Shown: positions 1 to 5,123 of the stretch, in pieces
How positions within the stretch are numbered: position 1 is the first letter of the stretch
Layout of the letters: every line of letters begins with the position of its first letter
Assembly (NCBI GenBank): GCA_002476905.1
Contig: DLND01000070.1
Location: 5,633 to 10,755, forward strand
Reading direction: 5' to 3'
Origin: Flavobacteriales bacterium UBA7519
Lineage (GTDB): Bacteria; Bacteroidota; Bacteroidia; Flavobacteriales; Weeksellaceae
Length of the DNA: 5,123 nucleotides
Translations under genes and position numbers: made by a program
The notes under the pieces: generated by a model
Database searches by the model: none
Seen by the model: the letters and a program-made list of their open reading frames with translations, nothing else
Told to the model about the DNA's origin: nothing

Positions 1-406
1 ATTTGGTCTTGGTATCGCAACGGGTTATAACCATTATTTCGGTAAAAACGCTACAATTAATAACGTAAAAGTAGATAATAATGACTTTGGAGTAATTCCT
101 GTTGCAGCATTGTTTAGAGTTTATCCTAAACAGACAGGATTTTATTTTGGTGCAGATCTAGGTTACGGTTTCATCGTAGGTGATGATAAGGTAGCAACAA
201 GTTCTAATGCAGCTTATGCTAATGTAGATAGACCAGACGGTGGTTTCTATATCAGACCAGAAATTGGATACCACAATCGTGACTGGAACTTCTTTGTACA
301 GTATAACAAAACTTTCACTGGAGACAAAGGACAGATTGCAGATCAGGATTACAACGCTGGAGCAATTGGTGTTGGATTCAACTACAACATTCCTTTAGGA
401 AAATAA
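1..406 (+). CDS. Outer-membrane beta-barrel protein, C-terminal part (start outside window)
   Basis: The open frame enters from the left edge (first full codon at 2) and ends at the TAA at 404-406, giving 134 visible residues. A TTG at 110 lies inside the frame but is not the start, because the frame is open and barrel-like from the first base. The visible part consists of short amphipathic strands with alternating aromatic/aliphatic and small/polar residues (for example FYFGADLGYGFIVG around 47-60, GGFYIRPEIGY at 80-90, NFFVQYNKTF at 96-105 and AIGVGFNYNI at 121-130). These are separated by polar Asn/Asp/Gly-rich loops. This is the pattern of small outer-membrane porin-like barrels common in Bacteroidota. 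The end, NIPLGK, lacks the usual terminal Phe but follows a plausible last strand. The signal peptide is not visible. The transported substrate or partner cannot be named; the barrel class is well supported, the exact family is not. Confidence 0.8.
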   Translation, partial: FGLGIATGYNHYFGKNATINNVKVDNNDFGVIPVAALFRVYPKQTGFYFGADLGYGFIVGDDKVATSSNAAYANVDRPDGGFYIRPEIGYHNRDWNFFVQYNKTFTGDKGQIADQDYNAGAIGVGFNYNIPLGK

Positions 407-417
407 TCATCTGTTGA

Positions 418-436
418 GAAAAGCATACTGCTTTTT
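418..436 (+). terminator. Short A-stem/T-stem hairpin after the barrel gene
   Basis: AAAAGCA (419-425) and TGCTTTT (429-435) are perfectly complementary around a 3-base loop, and G418 can wobble-pair with T436. The hairpin starts 12 bases after the stop codon. The T-run is mostly used up in the stem, so termination here may be weak. It may act as the first of a tandem pair with the stronger hairpin at 463-500. Confidence 0.45.
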
Positions 437-462
437 AAAATAGAGCAATTAAACTATGACTT

Positions 463-500
463 AATTAACGCCTGCATTAACTTGTGGGCGTTAATTTTTT
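463..500 (+). terminator. Rho-independent terminator after the barrel gene
   Basis: AATTAACGCC (463-472) pairs perfectly over 10 bases with GGCGTTAATT (487-496). The loop is 14 bases, and the T-run continues to position 500. It lies between the barrel gene and the YceI-family gene, so the two are probably transcribed separately. Confidence 0.8.
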
Positions 501-543
501 AAAAACTTATCATACATCAATTTTAATTTTGATTGATTCTAAT

Positions 544-551
544 TAGATTTG
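544..551 (+). promoter_or_regulatory. Candidate Bacteroidota -7 element for the YceI-family gene
   Basis: TAGATTTG matches the Bacteroidota -7 consensus TAnnTTTG exactly and ends 23 bases before the ATG at 575. It would give a short leader of roughly 15-20 bases. No TTG lies at the usual spacing of about 19 bases upstream (the nearest TTG triplets, at 529 and 533, are too close), so the -33 element is weak or absent. The position directly after a terminator and before an isolated gene supports it. Confidence 0.5.
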
Positions 552-574
552 CGTCATTAAAATTATTTACAACA

Positions 575-1138
575 ATGAAAAAGGTATTACTAGCTGTATT
601 GTTAAGCGGACTAGCTTTCGGACAAACTAAAAAATTAACAAGTTCAGACGTACACTGGTGGGGTTATAAAATTGCAAAAACAGAAGCATCTTCGCACGAT
701 GGAACCGTGAATGTAAAATCTGGGAATCTCGTTCTTAAAAATGGTTCTGTAGTAGGAGGACAGTTTGTTTTGGATATGACCTCTATCAACGCAACAGATC
801 TTTCTGGTGAATATCAAGGAAAACTGAATGGTCACTTGAAAAACGGTGATTTTTTCGAAGTTGAAAAATATCCTACAGCTACTTACAAAATCACTTCTGT
901 TAAGAAAAACGCGAGCAAAGATTATAATTTCCTTGTAAACGGGAATCTTACAGTAAAAGGAAAAACCAATCCGGTTTCTTTCCCTGCAAAAATTACTGCT
1001 AAAAATGGAGTTGTAACTTTGGAATCTGATAAGTTTTCTTTTGACAGACAAAAATTTGATGTGGCTTACAAATCTACAATGCAAGACGTTTTGGTAAAAG
1101 ACGATGTTGATTTGAAAGTGAAAATCAGCGTAAAATAA
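575..1138 (+). CDS. Secreted YceI-family protein (lipid/polyisoprenoid-binding fold)
   Basis: A complete protein of 187 residues. The ATG at 575 is chosen because it begins a typical signal peptide: MKK, a hydrophobic stretch VLLAVLLSGLAF (4-15), and a plausible signal peptidase I site after Gly16 (AFG|Q). A frame-compatible TTG at 533 would add 14 residues ahead of the signal peptide and is unlikely. The mature part is one YceI domain (about 22-187). It has the expected blocks: HDGTVNVKSG near 41-50, GGQFVLDMTSINATDL at 61-76, LKNGDFFEVEKYPTATYKI at 88-106, VNGNLTVKGKTNPVSFPAKI at 121-140, and FSFDRQKFDVAY at 154-165. YceI proteins form a lipocalin-like barrel that binds isoprenoid-type lipids; the ligand and role of this copy are unknown. 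It is expected in the periplasm or outside the cell. Signal-peptide and domain identity are strong; lipid binding is inferred from the family. The gene stands alone, with terminators on both sides. Confidence 0.93.
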   Translation: MKKVLLAVLLSGLAFGQTKKLTSSDVHWWGYKIAKTEASSHDGTVNVKSGNLVLKNGSVVGGQFVLDMTSINATDLSGEYQGKLNGHLKNGDFFEVEKYPTATYKITSVKKNASKDYNFLVNGNLTVKGKTNPVSFPAKITAKNGVVTLESDKFSFDRQKFDVAYKSTMQDVLVKDDVDLKVKISVK

Positions 1139-1162
1139 TTACCACAGTACTACAAAAATACC

Positions 1163-1191
1163 AAGAGCAGAATTTTTTCTGCTCTTTTTTT
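1163..1191 (+). terminator. Strong Rho-independent terminator after the YceI-family gene
   Basis: AAGAGCAGAA (1163-1172) pairs perfectly with TTCTGCTCTT (1177-1186) around a TTTT loop, and the T-run continues to 1191. It begins 25 bases after the stop codon. This is a textbook intrinsic terminator and separates the YceI-family gene from the hydrolase gene. Confidence 0.92.
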
Positions 1192-1234
1192 ATTTTAAAT
1201 TTGAATGTTATTTAAAGTCATGGCTAAGTTTTAC

Positions 1235-1296
1235 GTCTTTGCGAACCTTAAAAATGTTTTCAATTAATTCGAAAAATCTTTGCTGACTTTGTGTTC
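1235..1296 (+). repeat. CTTTG-type intergenic repeat cluster before the hydrolase gene
   Basis: Three related words occur in this non-coding stretch: GTCTTTGCGAAC (1235-1246), ATCTTTGCTGAC (1276-1287) and ACTTTGTGTTC (1286-1296). Phrases built on CTTTGCG-A/G-AC recur between genes in many flavobacterial genomes, so this is probably a degraded copy of such a repeat (inferred from familiarity). The second word, AATCTTTG (1275-1282), is one base from the -7 consensus TAnnTTTG and sits 27 bases before the ATG at 1310. It is therefore also the best promoter candidate for the hydrolase gene. No clear TTG lies at the right distance upstream. Confidence 0.45.
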
Positions 1297-1309
1297 AAAA
1301 ATCAAGTTA

Positions 1310-1951
1310 ATGAAACTATACACCATAAGCGGGCTCGGGGCTGATGAGAAAGTGCTCGAAAAATTGACTTTCAATCCAGAAATAGAAATCGTTCACATTC
1401 CTTGGCTCATTCCGCAAGAAAATGAAGATTTTCATCATTATGTTAATAGAATGGCAAATACAATTGATCATTCGGAGCCATTTTACCTTTTGGGATATTC
1501 TTTCGGTGGTATCATCGTTCAAGAAATTCACAAATTAATGCCAGCAAAAAGAATTGTCATTTTAGGAAGTATCCGTTGCGATGCTGAAAAATCAAAACTG
1601 ATTCTCGCAGGACAAAAAACTAATGCTATAAAATATATCCCACTCAGAATTTTCAATGGAAATACAACATTGTTTTATTCATTTTTTAGAAAATTATTTG
1701 ACCCAAAAAATCCAAAACTTGCCCAATATTTCCGAGTAAAAGACCCGTATTATCTCAAATGGTCTATGGATAAAATTACCAAGTGGAAATTCGATAAATT
1801 GCCGGACGTCATTCAGATTATGGCAGACAAAGACATTGTTTTCCCCATCAAAAATTCCAAACCAGATTTCGTGATAAAAAATGCTACACATCTTTTTCCA
1901 GTTACCAAATCGAAAGAAGTTTCCGAGATTTTAAAGACCATTTTTGTGTAG
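1310..1951 (+). CDS. Alpha/beta hydrolase, substrate unknown
   Basis: A complete protein of 213 residues starting at the ATG at 1310. A frame-compatible TTG at 1280 would add ten residues from repeat-like sequence and is rejected. There is no signal peptide, so it is probably cytoplasmic. The N-terminus, KLYTISGLGAD (2-12), is a beta strand followed by a GLGAD loop in the place of the usual HGxG oxyanion loop. HIPWLIP (29-35) follows the next strand. The nucleophile elbow is GYSFGG (62-67), with Ser64 as nucleophile. The acid is Asp173 or, more likely, Asp175 in MADKDIVFP, and the base is His194 in NATHLFP. A cap-like segment with many aromatic and basic residues lies between about 95 and 160. 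The fold and catalytic set are clear. The reaction (esterase, lipase, thioesterase or other) cannot be read from the sequence. At 213 residues it is at the small end for the superfamily but looks intact. The flanking genes give no clue to its substrate. Confidence 0.87.
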   Translation: MKLYTISGLGADEKVLEKLTFNPEIEIVHIPWLIPQENEDFHHYVNRMANTIDHSEPFYLLGYSFGGIIVQEIHKLMPAKRIVILGSIRCDAEKSKLILAGQKTNAIKYIPLRIFNGNTTLFYSFFRKLFDPKNPKLAQYFRVKDPYYLKWSMDKITKWKFDKLPDVIQIMADKDIVFPIKNSKPDFVIKNATHLFPVTKSKEVSEILKTIFV

Positions 1952-1960
1952 AATTTTTAT

Positions 1961-2160
1961 TTGGTCAGCTTAATCCGCCAGTAGTTTATCCTGAGCTTGT
2001 CGAAGGGCTCCCGCTATTTTTTGCCAGAAGTTTACAATTCAAAAAGAAACGGAGTAATCCGCAAACAGTGAGCTCCACTCAAATCGAGGAACGAGATTCA
2101 TCGATTCAAAAAGGGAAATAAAGAAAATGAGATCAGTCGGGCTGCGCTTCGCCAGAATCA
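1961..2160. repeat. Probable interspersed intergenic element in the 308-base gene-free stretch
   Basis: The gap between the hydrolase and serine dehydratase genes (1952-2259) contains no credible gene. From 1981 to 2160 it holds 26 G+C in each block of 60 (43%), against 13 of 60 in 2161-2220 and 12 of 60 in another spacer (3781-3840). It contains CCTGAGCTTGTCGAAGG (1990-2006), whose reverse complement CCTTCGACAAGCTCAGG is a word seen between genes in many unrelated bacteria. Internal repetition is visible: TAATCCGC at 1971 and 2055, GCCAGAA at 2023 and 2151, AATCGA (2082-2087) against TCGATT (2101-2106), and a quasi-palindrome AGTG-AGCTC-CACT (2068-2080). It resembles repeated non-coding segments of Chryseobacterium-type genomes, read on the minus strand. 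That resemblance is from memory, and the limits are approximate. The remainder (2161-2259) is plain AT-rich leader sequence. Confidence 0.5.
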
Positions 2161-2227
2161 ACATTGGTCTCAATATCAGGATTTAACAAAATAATATTTC
2201 ATATGTAGATAATTTGTAAAAATCAAT

Positions 2228-2235
2228 TACTTTTA
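2228..2235 (+). promoter_or_regulatory. Weak candidate -7 element for the serine dehydratase gene
   Basis: TACTTTTA matches seven of the eight consensus positions counting the two free ones (TAnnTTTG, last base A instead of G) and ends 24 bases before the ATG at 2260. That spacing is like the other candidate promoters here. The nearest upstream TTG (2214-2216) is only 11 bases away, short of the usual 19 or so, so support is limited. Confidence 0.3.
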
Positions 2236-2259
2236 CAACCGATAATTTTTTACAATTTA

Positions 2260-3678
2260 ATGGAATCAATCAGTGTTTTCGACATCATAAAGATCGGTAT
2301 CGGGCCTTCATCTTCCCACACAATGGGACCTTGGAATGCAGCAAAAATGTTTCTGGATTTGGTCAAACGAAATCAGACTTTACAAGAAGTGAAAGAAGTT
2401 TTTGTAGAATTCTTTGGATCGCTTGCAAAAACAGGCGTTGGGCACGGAACTGATATTGCAGGAATGCTTGGCTTAAGCGGAGAAAATTTCAGAACCATTG
2501 ATACCAATACGATTGATGAAAAGATTGAAAAAATAAAATCTGAACAAAAAATCCATCTTGGGGGAGAAGTTTGGTTGCCGTTTATCTATGGTCATCATTT
2601 GATTCTTAACAAAGAAAAATCTCTCGATTTCCATCCAAACGGAATGATTTTCAAAGTTATTTTCCAAAATGGAGATGAGTTTAGTCAGGATTATTATTCA
2701 GTTGGAGGTGGCTTTGTAGCAACCAAAGAAGATAATTCTATGGAAGACAGATGTGTGAGAACGCTTTATCCTTGTCATCACGGCAGCGATATTCTGAAAT
2801 ATTGTGAAAAACTGAAGATAGATAAAATTTCCGACTTAGTTTTCCTTAACGAAGAATCTTGGAGAACCCACGAAGAAACTCGACAAAAAGCACTTGAGAT
2901 TTGGGATAATATAAAAGACTGCGTTTATAAAAGCATCAACAAAAAAGGAATTCTTCCGGGCGGTTTAAATGTTACAAGAAGAGCTTCCGAAATGAATGAA
3001 AAACTCCTTGGAACTCAGATTTATAAAAATAAAAATGAGTGGTTTGAAATGGTAAAGAATGAACAGAAAACTTTCAGTTCTGTTACCAAATGGGTATCTT
3101 GTTTCGCTCTCGCTGTTAATGAGGAAAATGCATCATTCGGAAGAATTATCACTGCGCCAACCAATGGTGCAAGTGGAGTAATCCCAGCAGTTTTGATGTA
3201 TGCCCAGACTTTTACTGAATTCAATTCAGAAGAAGATATTATCAGATTTCTTTTGGTTGCAGGTGAAATCGGAACTATTTTTAAAAAGAATGCAACGATT
3301 TCTGCAGCAATGGGAGGTTGTCAGGCAGAAGTTGGGGTTTCATCAGCAATGGCAGCGGCAGGACTGACTGAGATTTCTGGAGGAACGCCTGGACAAGTCT
3401 TGATGGCGGCAGAAATAGCGATGGAACATCACCTTGGACTGACTTGTGATCCAATAGGCGGATTGGTTCAAATTCCTTGTATAGAACGAAATTCTATGGG
3501 TGCAATGAAAGCCATCACAGCAGCTTCTTTAGCTTTGGATGGCGATCCAACAAAAGCAAAAGTGTCTCTTGACAGTGTTATCAAATCGATGTGGGAAACT
3601 GCTTTGGATATGAATTCAAAATATAAAGAAACTTCTGAAGGCGGACTGGCTGTCGCAGTGAATGTTGCCGAATGTTAA
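2260..3678 (+). CDS. sdaA: L-serine ammonia-lyase (iron-sulfur L-serine dehydratase, single chain)
   Basis: A complete protein of 472 residues that deaminates L-serine to pyruvate and ammonia in the cytoplasm, using an oxygen-sensitive [4Fe-4S] cluster instead of PLP. The N-terminal beta domain opens with SVFDIIKIGIGPSSSHTMGP (5-24), the family's signature start, which fixes the ATG at 2260. The C-terminal alpha domain (from about 200) carries TAPTNGASGVIPAVL (298-312). Cluster cysteines are visible as Cys354 (GGCQAEVG), Cys396 (LTCDPIGG) and Cys407 (QIPCIERN). Their spacing (42 and 11 residues) equals what I recall for the Legionella type 2 enzyme. The chain ends in Cys472 (VNVAEC), the tail cysteine that in this type folds back to the cluster as a fourth ligand. 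Beta and alpha domains are fused in one chain of usual length, unlike the two-subunit Gram-positive type. The enzyme looks intact. No serine transporter or other serine gene is adjacent. The ATG follows an AT-rich leader without a Shine-Dalgarno sequence, normal for this phylum. Confidence 0.97.
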   Translation: MESISVFDIIKIGIGPSSSHTMGPWNAAKMFLDLVKRNQTLQEVKEVFVEFFGSLAKTGVGHGTDIAGMLGLSGENFRTIDTNTIDEKIEKIKSEQKIHLGGEVWLPFIYGHHLILNKEKSLDFHPNGMIFKVIFQNGDEFSQDYYSVGGGFVATKEDNSMEDRCVRTLYPCHHGSDILKYCEKLKIDKISDLVFLNEESWRTHEETRQKALEIWDNIKDCVYKSINKKGILPGGLNVTRRASEMNEKLLGTQIYKNKNEWFEMVKNEQKTFSSVTKWVSCFALAVNEENASFGRIITAPTNGASGVIPAVLMYAQTFTEFNSEEDIIRFLLVAGEIGTIFKKNATISAAMGGCQAEVGVSSAMAAAGLTEISGGTPGQVLMAAEIAMEHHLGLTCDPIGGLVQIPCIERNSMGAMKAITAASLALDGDPTKAKVSLDSVIKSMWETALDMNSKYKETSEGGLAVAVNVAEC

Positions 3679-3735
3679 CAGTGAATGAGTATGAAGAATG
3701 GTCTGTCTATAATTTCCGAAGACTTCAAAAAAAAT

Positions 3736-3785
3736 AATCGAAGCTTTTTCAAATAAGCCTATTCTTTTAATATGTTACTTCGATT
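3736..3785. repeat. 8-base perfect inverted repeat downstream of the serine dehydratase gene
   Basis: AATCGAAG (3736-3743) is the exact reverse complement of CTTCGATT (3778-3785), with 34 bases between. It could form a long-loop hairpin in the 3' region of the serine dehydratase transcript. There is no T-run right after it, so it is not a standard terminator, and no better terminator is visible after this gene. In such AT-rich sequence a match of this size may be chance. Confidence 0.3.
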
Positions 3786-3827
3786 CTAATTTTCTAATAT
3801 CTAGCTTCTAATATTTATCTTTCCAAT
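3784..3827. repeat. Cluster of four TTCYAAT heptamers in the spacer before the helicase gene
   Basis: TTCTAAT occurs at 3784-3790, 3792-3798 and 3806-3812, and TTCCAAT at 3821-3827. The second and third copies extend to a shared TTCTAATAT. Start-to-start distances are 8, 14 and 15 bases, so the array is irregular. It lies about 45 bases upstream of the helicase -33 element and could be a decayed tandem repeat, a protein-binding cluster or simple low-complexity sequence; nothing here decides which. Confidence 0.35.
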
Positions 3828-3869
3828 ATTAATTTTATGTAATAAAGAATCGTTAAAAAAGAAGTCGTT

Positions 3870-3899
3870 TTGTTAGCAAAAATAAAATTCGTATCTTTG
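3870..3899 (+). promoter_or_regulatory. Strong Bacteroidota promoter for the DEAD-box helicase gene
   Basis: TTG (3870-3872) is followed after exactly 19 bases by TATCTTTG (3892-3899). This fits the Bacteroidota primary sigma factor pattern (TTG at -33, TAnnTTTG at -7) at both boxes and in spacing. Transcription would start near 3905, giving a leader of about 20 bases before the ATG at 3924. The leader is too short for a riboswitch or a long cold-shock-type 5' region. Confidence 0.85.
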
Positions 3900-3923
3900 C
3901 ACCAAATTAGACGATCTTTTTAA

Positions 3924-5123
3924 ATGAATTTATTTACGGAATCCAATCTTAGCGCTGAAGTTCTTCAGGCGATTGGCGACCTCGGCTTCGTAGAGCCGAC
4001 AGAAATCCAAAAACAGACTATTCCTTTTATCTCTACAGATACTCGCGATCTTATCGCACTTGCGGCAACAGGAACAGGCAAAACAGCAGCATTTTCGCTT
4101 CCGATTTTGGATATGATAGACGACAATAGTCGTAAAATCCAATTATTGGTGCTTTGCCCTACTCGTGAACTTTGCCTTCAGATTACCAAAGACATCAAAA
4201 ATTCCACGAAATACCTAAAAAACATCAAGACTACAGCAGTTTATGGTGGTAGCAGTATTATGGATCAAATCCGATCTTTGAGAGACAAACCTCAGATTAT
4301 TGTGGGAACTCCAGGTCGTGTGATCGATATGATCGGCAGAAAAGCTTTAGATTTTTCTGAAGTACAATGGGTTGTTTTGGATGAGGCTGACGAAATGCTA
4401 TCAATGGGTTTCAAAGATGATTTGGAAACTATTCTTAGCGAAACGCCTGAAACTAAGCAAACTTTTTTGTTCTCTGCAACGATGAACAAAGAAGTAGAAC
4501 GTATTTCTAAAAACTATTTGACCAATCCTCACAGAATTTCTGTTGGATCTATCAATGCAGTTAAGAAAAATATCAAGCACGAATATTATGTGGTTGGATA
4601 CAGACAGAAAAAAGAAGCTTTGAAGCGATTGATTGATGCAAATCCAAATCAATATTCGATTATCTTTTGTAGAACAAGAATGGAAACTCAGGAAGTTGCA
4701 GATTTCTTGATGCAAAATGGTTATGCAGCAGATGCACTTCATGGTGATCTTTCTCAGGCGCAGAGAGATACAGTGATGAAGAAATTCAGATTGAAGAACA
4801 TTGATATCTTGGTTGCGACAGACGTTGCAGCTAGAGGTTTGGATGTTGATTCTTTGACGCACGTTATCCATTTCTCTTTACCAGATGATCCGGAAGTTTT
4901 TGTTCACAGAAGTGGAAGAACAGGACGTGCAGGTAAAGACGGAATTTCTATGGCTTTGATTAAACCAGAAGAAAGCAGAAAATTGAAGCAAATCAAATCT
5001 GAAACTAAAATCGATATCGAGGAGAAAAAAATCCCAACTGGAAAAGATATTATCAAAGCTCAGGTGGGCGGTGTTTTCGAAAAATTATTGACAGAACACG
5101 AAGATTTCTTCGAGTTTGATGAT
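3924..5123 (+). CDS. ATP-dependent DEAD-box RNA helicase, N-terminal 400 residues (runs off window)
   Basis: The frame from the ATG at 3924 is open for exactly 400 codons to the right edge. It encodes both RecA-like domains of a DEAD-box helicase, which uses ATP to unwind or remodel RNA in the cytoplasm (ribosome assembly, mRNA decay or cold adaptation). Visible motifs in order: Q motif GFVEPTEIQ (21-29), motif I AATGTGKT (47-54, with Lys53), PTREL (79-83), GG (108-109), TPGR (129-132), DEAD (153-156), SAT (184-186), IIFCRTR (246-252), ATDVAARGLD (298-307) and HRSGRTGRAG (328-337). Motif I has Ala48 where most relatives have Gln (AQTGTGKT), still within the AxTGxGKT pattern. After about 350 an acidic/basic linker begins (ETKIDIEEKKIPTGKDI), and the visible part ends in EHEDFFEFDD. 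The missing C-terminus would tell a DbpA-type RNA-binding domain from a basic RhlE-like tail. I lean towards the former but cannot show it, so no gene symbol is given. The start is supported by the Q motif position and the promoter just upstream. Confidence 0.96.
   Translation, partial: MNLFTESNLSAEVLQAIGDLGFVEPTEIQKQTIPFISTDTRDLIALAATGTGKTAAFSLPILDMIDDNSRKIQLLVLCPTRELCLQITKDIKNSTKYLKNIKTTAVYGGSSIMDQIRSLRDKPQIIVGTPGRVIDMIGRKALDFSEVQWVVLDEADEMLSMGFKDDLETILSETPETKQTFLFSATMNKEVERISKNYLTNPHRISVGSINAVKKNIKHEYYVVGYRQKKEALKRLIDANPNQYSIIFCRTRMETQEVADFLMQNGYAADALHGDLSQAQRDTVMKKFRLKNIDILVATDVAARGLDVDSLTHVIHFSLPDDPEVFVHRSGRTGRAGKDGISMALIKPEESRKLKQIKSETKIDIEEKKIPTGKDIIKAQVGGVFEKLLTEHEDFFEFDD

Noticed and set aside
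110..406. TTG at 110 as the start of a small separate protein
   Set aside because: The same frame is open and barrel-like from position 2, so the TTG is an internal Leu codon of a gene starting outside the window.
533..574. TTG start at 533 for the YceI-family protein
   Set aside because: It would place 14 extra residues before a complete signal peptide and would overlap the likely -7 promoter element.
644..1084. Long open frame on the minus strand opposite the YceI-family gene
   Set aside because: The plus-strand frame encodes a clear secreted YceI protein; the minus-strand translation has no recognisable domain and is rich in Cys, Phe, Ile and Arg, as expected of an antisense shadow.
2090..2106. 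Possible terminator for the hydrolase gene around the AATCGA/TCGATT inverted repeat
   Set aside because: The stem is only six base pairs, lies about 130 bases after the stop codon and is not followed by a T-run.
2127..2186. Short open frame of 19 codons starting ATGAGATCAGTC in the gene-free stretch
   Set aside because: Too short, with no promoter or conservation evidence, and it overlaps repeat-like sequence.
4401..4871. 156-codon open frame on the minus strand inside the helicase gene
   Set aside because: It lies wholly opposite the conserved DEAD-box motif region, and its Cys/Ser/Phe-rich translation resembles no family I know.
3924..5123. Possible defence or mobile-element helicase
   Set aside because: All motifs are those of a housekeeping DEAD-box RNA helicase, and no nuclease, methylase, integrase or toxin gene is nearby.

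Overview
The window is an AT-rich chromosomal segment from a member of the Bacteroidota, most likely a flavobacterium of the Chryseobacterium/Weeksellaceae type. Four things point there: Bacteroidota-style -7 promoter motifs (TAnnTTTG), no Shine-Dalgarno sequences before the starts, A/T-rich translation leaders, and the character of the proteins. Genus is inferred from general familiarity, not from a search. All five genes lie on the + strand, and none overlap.

Layout. (1) 1-406: C-terminal 134 residues of an outer-membrane beta-barrel protein whose start is outside the window, followed by two hairpins, the second a good Rho-independent terminator (463-500). (2) 575-1138: a secreted YceI-family lipid-binding-type protein with its own candidate promoter and a very clear terminator (1163-1191). 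(3) 1310-1951: a small alpha/beta hydrolase with a visible Ser-Asp-His set, preceded by CTTTG-type intergenic repeats. (4) 1952-2259: a gene-free stretch of 308 bases, mostly occupied by a relatively GC-rich, internally repetitive segment that looks like an interspersed intergenic element. (5) 2260-3678: a complete single-chain iron-sulfur L-serine ammonia-lyase (serine dehydratase) with all expected cysteines, including the C-terminal one. (6) 3679-3923: AT-rich spacer with short repeats and an excellent promoter (TTG-N19-TATCTTTG). (7) 3924-5123: the first 400 codons of a DEAD-box RNA helicase that runs off the right edge.

The genes look like independent transcription units, not one operon: two strong terminators separate the first three, and the others have long spacers or their own promoters. 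No shared pathway links them. They cover the envelope (barrel, YceI), an unassigned hydrolase, serine catabolism to pyruvate, and RNA remodelling. I see no defence system, CRISPR array, insertion sequence, tRNA or rRNA, and no convincing undescribed system. The parts most worth a second look are the intergenic repeat segments flanking the hydrolase gene.
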